Below are positions 7,234-12,433 of a stretch of 12,433 nucleotides of DNA, piece by piece. The notes below the pieces were generated by a model. The model was given only the letters and a program-made list of their open reading frames with translations, made no database searches and was not told where the DNA came from. Position 1 is the stretch's first letter, and each line of letters begins with the position of its first letter. Source of the DNA: an uncultured Collinsella sp. (lineage in GTDB: Bacteria > Actinomycetota > Coriobacteriia > Coriobacteriales > Coriobacteriaceae); assembly GCA_958447915.1 (NCBI GenBank), contig CAUDCB010000047.1, forward strand, positions 1-12,433. The letters are read 5' to 3'. The position numbers were made by a program, and so were the translations under genes.

Positions 7234-7575
7234 TTAGCGCTTCTCGGGGATGCGAGCAGCCTTGCCCACCTTGTCGCGGAGGTAGTACAGCTTGGCGCGA
7301 CGGACGCGACCATGACGGACGACCTCGAGCTTGGCGATCTTGGGGCTGTGAAGCGGGAAGGTACGCTCAACACCGACACCGAAGGAAATCTTGCGGACGG
7401 TGAAGGTCTCACGGGCACCGGCGCCGGCCATGCGGATGACGTCACCCTGGAAAACCTGGATACGCTCGCGGTCGCCTTCCTTAATGCGGTAGTGAACCTT
7501 GACGTTGTCGGCAACGCGGACCTGCGGGATGTCCTCGCGGATCTGCTGACGCTCGATTGCGCGGATGTAATCCAT
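7234..7575 (-). CDS. rplS: 50S ribosomal protein L19
   Basis: Ribosomal protein L19, a large-subunit protein at the 30S-50S interface. The 113-residue product shows the family pattern: an N-terminal helix (MDYIRAIERQQIRED), then IPQVRVADNVKVHYRIKEGDRERIQVFQGDVI, RETFTVRKISFGVGVERTFPLHSP, and a basic C-terminal end with RVRRAKLYYLRDKVGKAARI. Length is normal. The ATG at 7573-7575 is chosen over a TTG two codons upstream because AAGGA lies seven bases before it and MDYI is a typical L19 start. It has its own promoter and a leader hairpin, and ends in a strong terminator before rnhB. Identification is secure. Confidence 0.98.
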   Translation of the reverse strand: MDYIRAIERQQIREDIPQVRVADNVKVHYRIKEGDRERIQVFQGDVIRMAGAGARETFTVRKISFGVGVERTFPLHSPKIAKLEVVRHGRVRRAKLYYLRDKVGKAARIPEKR

Positions 7576-7599
7576 GTGCAATTCCTTACTCTTCTAGAG

Positions 7600-7623
7600 G
7601 TGCCGTACCACCTTGGCCGGCAC
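7600..7623 (-). promoter_or_regulatory. Hairpin in the rplS mRNA leader; possible L19 autoregulatory element
   Basis: Within the roughly 65-nt leader, GTGCCG and CGGCAC form perfect six-base arms around a 12-base loop that can itself pair GCC with GGT. L19 leader structures that control rplS are described in Firmicutes. Whether this one is related cannot be judged by eye, so the regulatory role is inference. Confidence 0.4.
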
Positions 7624-7644
7624 GTAGTTGAACAAACGTATTCG

Positions 7645-7672
7645 AGTATACACGCCACGACCTTGGCTGCAA
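7645..7672 (-). promoter_or_regulatory. Sigma-70-type promoter for rplS
   Basis: A TATACT -10 box (7645-7650) lies 16 bases from a TTGCAG -35 box (7667-7672) on the minus strand, placing transcription start near 7638. It sits in the gap between the large secreted-protein gene and rplS, and gives rplS independent expression. The -10 box is strong; the -35 box is moderate. Confidence 0.72.
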
Positions 7673-7686
7673 GAACTATTTTGTCC

Positions 7687-7712
7687 GTGCGCAAAAAGAC
7701 AAAAACACGCAC
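7687..7712 (-). terminator. Weak candidate terminator after the secreted protein gene
   Basis: GTGCG and CGCAC form five-base arms around a T-rich loop of about 16 bases, shortly after the stop of the large secreted protein. Two runs of five T lie in the loop rather than after the stem, so this is not a standard intrinsic terminator. No better candidate is seen in the gap. Confidence 0.25.
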
Positions 7713-7723
7713 TCTTTCTGCAC

Positions 7724-10531
7724 TTATGCACCGTCTGAAGCATCAGTCGTCGGCGTCGTCACGGTCGTTCCGGGCGCGATATAGCCGTATTCGAGCAGCA
7801 CCGAAAGCGCATGCTGCTTCCAGGTGGTAAGCTCTTCGTCATTATAGTTGTCATGGACCCATTCACTCATCGCGTCCTCGGCGTCTTGGGGCACTAGATC
7901 CTGGCTGTCCGCCATCAGGTACAGGATGCCCAAGATGTCAAAGTCCTGCTTGGTCATCTCTTTCTTGTTTGATGTGCTGATGAGGCCGTGATCGATGCCG
8001 TAGCGGCAGATATCGGTCAAAACGGTAACGAGGTCCGTAGGAATCGCCGAGGCATCCTTCGCGGCAGCGGGCGCGGTGTCGTCAGCCAATGCAGTGGCAT
8101 CGTCGCTCGCCGGAGCAGACTCGGCCGCGTTCGCATCGGAAGCTGGCTGCTCTCCCTGGACAGGAGCCGTGCTATCCGTCGTTGCCGAAGAATCCCCCGA
8201 GGAAACAGACGTAACGCTCACCGGTGTCTCGACCACGGTCGTCATCGGGTCGACCGGTGCGGGTGCGGCGATGACCTCGGCCCAATCGGAATACACGCCG
8301 TCAATAAAGGCGCGAACATGGAAGGTGCCCGGTTGCGAGATGGTCATCGCGCCGTCCGTCGCGACCGATATGCCCTTGCTCTCGAGCTCCTGGGCCTCCC
8401 AGCTGCAGACCCTATCGACTTCCTTGCCCGTCGTGTCGTAGACCGTAGCGGTCAGGCCGTCGATGCCGTTGAGATTTTCCTCGACGCCGACGACGGTCTG
8501 TGCCGAGCCCTCGAGCTTGATGCTGCCGTTAAACGGCTCGGGCGCAACGTCGCTTACCTTATATTTGTAGGCCGCGGCGTCGATCTCGTCATTGGTCGAG
8601 ACATGCCCGTTCACGTCCACATAGGTGTCCTCGGGGATAAAGTACTTTACGTAGGCGGTGCCGGCCTTTTTACCAATCACGACTTGCTCGTGGGTGACAG
8701 GGTCGGTCTGGATCTCGATGACGTCAGACTTGCACTCCTTGCCCTTCTTGTCCACCACGCGCCAGTCACCCGACGACTTCACAAAGCCGTAGTAGTCAAC
8801 ATCGTCCTCGTCCCTTGCACGCACGCGATAGGAAGAGATGGGGTCTTCCTCTCCCACCGTAAGCCTTCGGGTCTTATCGGTCTGCAGCGACACGAGGATC
8901 TTGGAGATGGGCTTAATAGGCTGCGGCGTACCCAGCTGCGTATCGACCGTCACCGACTCAAACGACAGATTGGAACCCGTAATGGACATAGGATAGGTCG
9001 CGGCCATGTCATTGAGCACGTTGCACGTGCGCGGGGCGCCGCCGTTGCGCGAAGGCACCTCGCGATCGGCCAAGACCGAATTCCAATCGATGGCGCGCAC
9101 CATGTGGTTGTTGGTGCGATACGACCAGCTCGTGACGTTTCCGGCGGTGGTATCGTAGCCGTCGTCGCCACGATGTGCGATTGAGCGCAGGAACAGGTTC
9201 TGCACGGCGTCGGTCGACTGATCGCCAAAGGTGGTGTAAAACGAGCGCTGGTCATAACCGGCGGTATGGAACTCCTGCACGGCGGCGTTGTCGTCGTAGC
9301 ACTCGCCGTTCATGTTAAAGATGATCACGTCAAACGTCACGCCCACCGGCTGGTCATAGTCCTCGGACAGCGTCGTGGTAGAACTCGTCTGCTTGCTATT
9401 GACCTGCGTGTGCGCCGGGATCGTCATATTGACGGTGACCGACTGATTGTCCGTTGTGGTGATCGACTGTTCCTCGGTCTTGCTCGCCTCCCACAACTGG
9501 GACATCGTGGTTTCCGCCGAAAACGAGGTCTCGATTTCCTCGCTCGCTGTTCCGGGCACGCCCAGCGACTCCTTGAGGCTTACCGATGCGCCCCACGAGC
9601 CGCCTTTGGAATACGATGTGGATTCAGAAGTGCTCGTGCCGACCGTCTCCTCGGTACCGCGGGCGAGCGTGATGCTCTGCGAGGCGTCCTCATAGCCGAC
9701 GTTAAGCGCCGAGGTAACGAGCTCCTGCTCAGTCTTAGAATCGATAAAGGAATAGCCTGGCGCGTCCTCGGGCGCACAGTTGAGCTTGTTCACGCTGTTG
9801 AGCTGCTGAACTCTAAAGTTATAGAACGCGATGCCAAAGCCATTGAAATCGTACTGATAGGTACCGCCGAGCTTGTCCACGCACGCGATGGTGGCATAGA
9901 TCACGTCTTGCTCGCTCGTGTCTTGCGACAGGCCGTCGAGTGGCACATATTTACGAAAATCGGAGCCCTTCAGCTTGTGACCGATACAGCCGGCGATATC
10001 GTCGGTCAAGCGCTCGTAGACCGCATTGAGGCTTCTTGCAGATGCCAGACCACTCTGCTTCGATTTGTCGGCACCATCGGAATGCTCACCGTTGCCGCCC
10101 GAAAGCGCATCATACAGATAGATGTAGTGACCCTTACCAAAGTCCTTCTCAAAGCCCTTGTCGGCGTGGTCCCAGTACAAAAAGTCCTTGGAGTCGTCGC
10201 CTCCGCCATAGCCAAGGATGTTATAGGCAAGCGATGCCCAGTTGGGCAGTACCTTTTTGACGGCGGCCGTGTAGAACGAGACGTTGTCGTACATCGAGGT
10301 ACGGCCCTCGAGCTTGCCGTCATCGATATCTACAAACGTGCAGTCGCGATCGTTGACCGTAATGATAAGCGGGTTGACCACGTCGCCATAGAGCTCGTCG
10401 CGCGATTCATCCTGAAGGGCAAAACCTGCCGTCGGCATCCCGCAAAGCGCCGTTGCGGCAACGACCACCCAGCACTGGGCCACCTGTGCTCCCCGACGCG
10501 CTCGTTGCAAATACCTGGTGAGGTTTTTCAT
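7724..10531 (-). CDS. Secreted aerolysin/ETX-MTX2-like putative beta-pore-forming protein with Ig-like domains
   Basis: A 935-residue exported protein. Residues 1-38 are a signal peptide (basic start with RARR, hydrophobic CWVVVAATALCG, likely cut after AGFA). Residues 39-280 form a domain I do not recognise, with Cys 64, 182, 217 and 252. Residues 285-406 are Ser/Thr-rich and alternate polar and nonpolar like an aerolysin-superfamily pore module: a central amphipathic stretch (GASVSLKESLGVPG, then EEIETSFSAETTMS) as a possible membrane tongue, followed by SVTVNMTIPAHTQV and GVTFDVIIFN. Residues 407-540 look like the remaining beta domain (YPMSITGSNLSFESVTV). Ig-like domains occupy about 541-635 and 668-757, an Ala/Ser/Thr/Asp/Pro linker 758-827, and a helical domain of unknown type 828-918. 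There is no LPXTG anchor. The ATG at 10529-10531 has GGGAGG six bases upstream; the upstream TTG has no such site. Target and activity are unknown; a non-toxic adhesin with the same fold is possible. ORF and export are sure; the pore assignment is by motif resemblance. Confidence 0.93.
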   Translation of the reverse strand: MKNLTRYLQRARRGAQVAQCWVVVAATALCGMPTAGFALQDESRDELYGDVVNPLIITVNDRDCTFVDIDDGKLEGRTSMYDNVSFYTAAVKKVLPNWASLAYNILGYGGGDDSKDFLYWDHADKGFEKDFGKGHYIYLYDALSGGNGEHSDGADKSKQSGLASARSLNAVYERLTDDIAGCIGHKLKGSDFRKYVPLDGLSQDTSEQDVIYATIACVDKLGGTYQYDFNGFGIAFYNFRVQQLNSVNKLNCAPEDAPGYSFIDSKTEQELVTSALNVGYEDASQSITLARGTEETVGTSTSESTSYSKGGSWGASVSLKESLGVPGTASEEIETSFSAETTMSQLWEASKTEEQSITTTDNQSVTVNMTIPAHTQVNSKQTSSTTTLSEDYDQPVGVTFDVIIFNMNGECYDDNAAVQEFHTAGYDQRSFYTTFGDQSTDAVQNLFLRSIAHRGDDGYDTTAGNVTSWSYRTNNHMVRAIDWNSVLADREVPSRNGGAPRTCNVLNDMAATYPMSITGSNLSFESVTVDTQLGTPQPIKPISKILVSLQTDKTRRLTVGEEDPISSYRVRARDEDDVDYYGFVKSSGDWRVVDKKGKECKSDVIEIQTDPVTHEQVVIGKKAGTAYVKYFIPEDTYVDVNGHVSTNDEIDAAAYKYKVSDVAPEPFNGSIKLEGSAQTVVGVEENLNGIDGLTATVYDTTGKEVDRVCSWEAQELESKGISVATDGAMTISQPGTFHVRAFIDGVYSDWAEVIAAPAPVDPMTTVVETPVSVTSVSSGDSSATTDSTAPVQGEQPASDANAAESAPASDDATALADDTAPAAAKDASAIPTDLVTVLTDICRYGIDHGLISTSNKKEMTKQDFDILGILYLMADSQDLVPQDAEDAMSEWVHDNYNDEELTTWKQHALSVLLEYGYIAPGTTVTTPTTDASDGA

Positions 10532-10547
10532 CGCAGTCCTCCCGTCA

Positions 10548-10569
10548 GTTGCCAATGTATTGGACCAAC
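10548..10569 (-). repeat. Inverted repeat before the secreted protein gene; possible operator
   Basis: Arms CCAAT and ATTGG are separated by two bases and flanked by outer arms GTTG and CAAC, with a two-base bulge on one side. The element lies between the ppdK terminator and the ribosome binding site of the secreted protein. It could be a repressor site or an RNA hairpin in the leader. The dyad is seen; its function is inference. Confidence 0.4.
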
Positions 10570-10570
10570 G

Positions 10571-10606
10571 TAAAACGCCGCCGCGTCCACAGGGGGCGCG
10601 ACGGCG
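10571..10606 (-). terminator. Rho-independent terminator after ppdK
   Basis: CGCCGTCGCG and CGCGGCGGCG pair over ten positions with a single T-G wobble around an 11-base loop, followed by TTTTA. It stands 40 bases after the ppdK stop and about 40 bases before the next start codon, so it should insulate the secreted protein gene from ppdK transcription. No convincing -35/-10 pair for that gene is visible in the 115-base gap. Confidence 0.8.
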
Positions 10607-10646
10607 CGAAGGGGGGCGTTAAAGGCGCAAATGGAACGCGACTCCG

Positions 10647-12433
10647 TTAAGCGGAACGCTTGGCCTCGAGCTTGGCCTGAGCGGCAGCCAAGCGCGCGAG
10701 GGGTACGCGGTAAGGCGAGCAGGACACATAGTCCACATCGGCCACGTTGAACAGGCCCTTGATGGACTTGGGGTCGCCACCGTGCTCACCGCACACGCCA
10801 AAGTGCATGCCGGGGTTGGTGGCGCGACCCTTCTCGACGGCCATGCGCACCAGCTCGAGTACCGCCGTGTCGATGGTCTCGAAGGGGTTGTCCTTCAAGA
10901 TCTTCTTATGCATGTACAGCGGGATGAACTTAGCCTCGGCGTCGTCACGCGAGAAACCGAAGGTCGTCTGGGTGAGGTCATTGGTGCCAAAGCAGAAGAA
11001 GTCGGCGTGCTGTGCGATCTCGTCGGCGACCATGCAGGCGCGCGGCAGCTCGAGCATCGTGCCCACGGGAATGTTGAGCTCGACACCTTCTTCGGCGGAA
11101 ACCTCGGCAATCACGCGCTCGATGACCTCGCGAGTCTGAACGTGCTCGGCCGTAATGGAAACGAGCGGGACCATAATCTCGGGACGCGGGTCGACGCCTT
11201 CCTTGATAAGGCGAGCGGCAGCCGTTGCCACGGCACGGACCTGCATGAGCGGCAGGTCACCGAAGACGACGGACAGGCGCACGCCGCGCAGGCCGAGCAT
11301 CGGGTTGGACTCGACCATGCCGTCGATACGACGCAGGCGGGCGCGCAGGGCGGCGAGCTCTTCCTCGCTGGCGCCGGCGGCCTCCTTCTTGGTGATGGCG
11401 ACCTCGAGCTCACGCGGATCATCCAGGAACTCATGCAGCGGCGGATCGAGCAGGCGAACGACCACATCGCGACCGAACATGGTCTTGAACATCGCCAAGA
11501 AATCCTCAGTCTGGACCTTGAGCAGATCGGCCAGGGCCTGCTGCTTCACAGCCTCGTCGTCGGACAGGATGAAGCTCTGGATAATGTTCTTGCGATCGCC
11601 TAGGAACATATGCTCGGTGCGGCACAGGCCGATGGCCTCGGCACCAAACTCGAGCGCGAGCTCGGCATCCTCGGGGTTGTCGGCGTTGACGCGCACGTGA
11701 TTGGGGTGACCGTCGGTCTCGTCCAGGCGGATCTCGTCGGCCCAGGACAGGATGGTGTCCAGATCGCCGGTGAGCTCGGCCGAAACCAGATCGGCGGCGC
11801 CGTCGACGACGATACCCTGAGTGCCGTCGATGGAGATGATGTCGCCCTCATGCAGCACGCGGTCGCTGCCCTCGATGCGCACGACCTTCTCGGCCGCGTC
11901 GATATGGAAACGCTCGACACCGCAGACGCAGGGGGTACCCATACCACGGGCGATAACGGCGGCGTGGCTCGTCTTGCCGCCATGGCTCGTCAAGATACCC
12001 TCGGCGGCGACCATACCCTTCAGGTCATCGGGGTTGGTCTCCCAGCGGACCAGAATGACCTTATGGCCCTCGGCAGAACGCGCGACGGCGTCATCGCTCG
12101 AGAACACGACCTCGCCCACGGCGGCGCCGGGGCTGGCGTTAAGGCCGTGTGCGAGCGCCTCGTACTTCTTAGAGGAGTCGAACTGCGGGTGCAGGAGCTG
12201 GTCGAGCTGCGCAGGGTCGATGCGGCTCACGGCCTCCTCACGGGTGATGAGGCCTTCCTCGACCATCTCGATAGCGATGCGCAGAGCGGCGGTTGCGGTA
12301 CGCTTGCCCACGCGGGTCTGGAGCATCCAGAGCTTGCCCTGCTCGATGGTAAACTCGATGTCGCACATATCGCGGTAGTGATCCTCAAGCGTCAGGAAGA
12401 CACGCTCAAGCTCCTCACCTGCGGACTCGAGGC
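10647..12433 (-). CDS. ppdK: Pyruvate, phosphate dikinase (partial, N-terminal part beyond window)
   Basis: Pyruvate, phosphate dikinase interconverts pyruvate + ATP + Pi and phosphoenolpyruvate + AMP + PPi. In anaerobes it often runs as a PPi-linked glycolytic step. The frame is open to the right edge; about 594 C-terminal residues of an expected 870-900 are visible. The ATG at 12366 is internal, since the residues before it (LEDHYRD) continue the family motif into MCDIEFTIEQGKLWMLQTR. Further motifs are the swivelling phosphohistidine loop GGKTSHAAVIARGMGTPCVCG (phosphorylated His codon near 11965), ELTGDLDTILSWADEIR, AEAIGLCRTEHMFLGDRK, ESNPMLGLRGVRLSV, FFCFGTNDLTQTTFGFSRDD, and the catalytic Cys region FGVCGEHGGDPKSI. 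It ends with CSPYRVPLARLAAAQAKLEAK. The ATP-grasp domain lies outside. A GC-rich terminator follows. Identification is secure. Confidence 0.97.
   Translation of the reverse strand, partial: LESAGEELERVFLTLEDHYRDMCDIEFTIEQGKLWMLQTRVGKRTATAALRIAIEMVEEGLITREEAVSRIDPAQLDQLLHPQFDSSKKYEALAHGLNASPGAAVGEVVFSSDDAVARSAEGHKVILVRWETNPDDLKGMVAAEGILTSHGGKTSHAAVIARGMGTPCVCGVERFHIDAAEKVVRIEGSDRVLHEGDIISIDGTQGIVVDGAADLVSAELTGDLDTILSWADEIRLDETDGHPNHVRVNADNPEDAELALEFGAEAIGLCRTEHMFLGDRKNIIQSFILSDDEAVKQQALADLLKVQTEDFLAMFKTMFGRDVVVRLLDPPLHEFLDDPRELEVAITKKEAAGASEEELAALRARLRRIDGMVESNPMLGLRGVRLSVVFGDLPLMQVRAVATAAARLIKEGVDPRPEIMVPLVSITAEHVQTREVIERVIAEVSAEEGVELNIPVGTMLELPRACMVADEIAQHADFFCFGTNDLTQTTFGFSRDDAEAKFIPLYMHKKILKDNPFETIDTAVLELVRMAVEKGRATNPGMHFGVCGEHGGDPKSIKGLFNVADVDYVSCSPYRVPLARLAAAQAKLEAKRSA

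Noticed and set aside
8055..8260. Repetitive-looking stretch encoding an Ala/Ser/Thr/Asp/Pro-rich segment
   Set aside because: It is a low-complexity protein linker without true tandem DNA repeats; no CRISPR-like or mobile element structure is present.
7988..9184. 398-codon plus-strand open frame
   Set aside because: Antisense shadow of the Ig-like and linker coding region; Arg/Gly/Val/Asp-rich translation with no motif.
9266..10573. 435-codon open frame on the plus strand opposite the secreted protein
   Set aside because: It lies wholly antisense to a gene with signal peptide, domains and ribosome binding site. Its translation shows no plausible protein features.

Overview
The window looks like a chromosomal housekeeping region of a high-GC Gram-positive bacterium. 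The protein sequences and gene order (rplS, rnhB, yraN, comM-type ATPase, dprA, trmFO, xerC, rpsB) suggest a gut Actinomycetota of the class Coriobacteriia, Collinsella-like. That assignment is by recognition only; no search was run. Every gene I can support lies on the minus strand, so transcription runs from the right edge to the left. Long open frames on the plus strand are antisense shadows.

Right edge, 10647-12433: the 3' two thirds of a pyruvate, phosphate dikinase gene, closed by a GC-rich hairpin terminator. Next, 7724-10531: a 935-residue secreted protein that is the most unusual item here. It has a signal peptide, an uncharacterised N-terminal domain, a Ser/Thr-rich beta segment that reads like the pore-forming module of the aerolysin/ETX-MTX2 superfamily, two Ig-like domains, an Ala/Ser/Pro/Asp-rich linker and a novel helical C-terminal domain. 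It has no cell-wall anchor.

Middle, 6261-7672: rplS (L19) with its own promoter and a leader hairpin. After rplS come a small hairpin and a strong UUCG-loop terminator placed directly before the rnhB ribosome binding site, so rnhB probably depends on read-through. A second clear terminator follows rnhB.

Left middle, 953-6162: a tightly packed operon, yraN - comM - dprA - trmFO - xerC. The first three genes are joined by 1-base stop/start overlaps; 14 bases separate dprA from trmFO, and xerC begins inside the trmFO stop. The themes are DNA uptake and recombination (ComM, DprA, YraN), tRNA U54 methylation (TrmFO) and chromosome dimer resolution (XerC). topA, which lies between dprA and trmFO in Bacillus-type clusters, is absent. 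xerC has no ATG, GTG or TTG that would keep its full N-terminal domain; an ATA codon with a well placed GGAGG is the best candidate.

Left edge, 8-906: rpsB (S2) behind a near-consensus sigma-70-type promoter and a leader of about 135 nt. tsf would be expected just beyond the edge.
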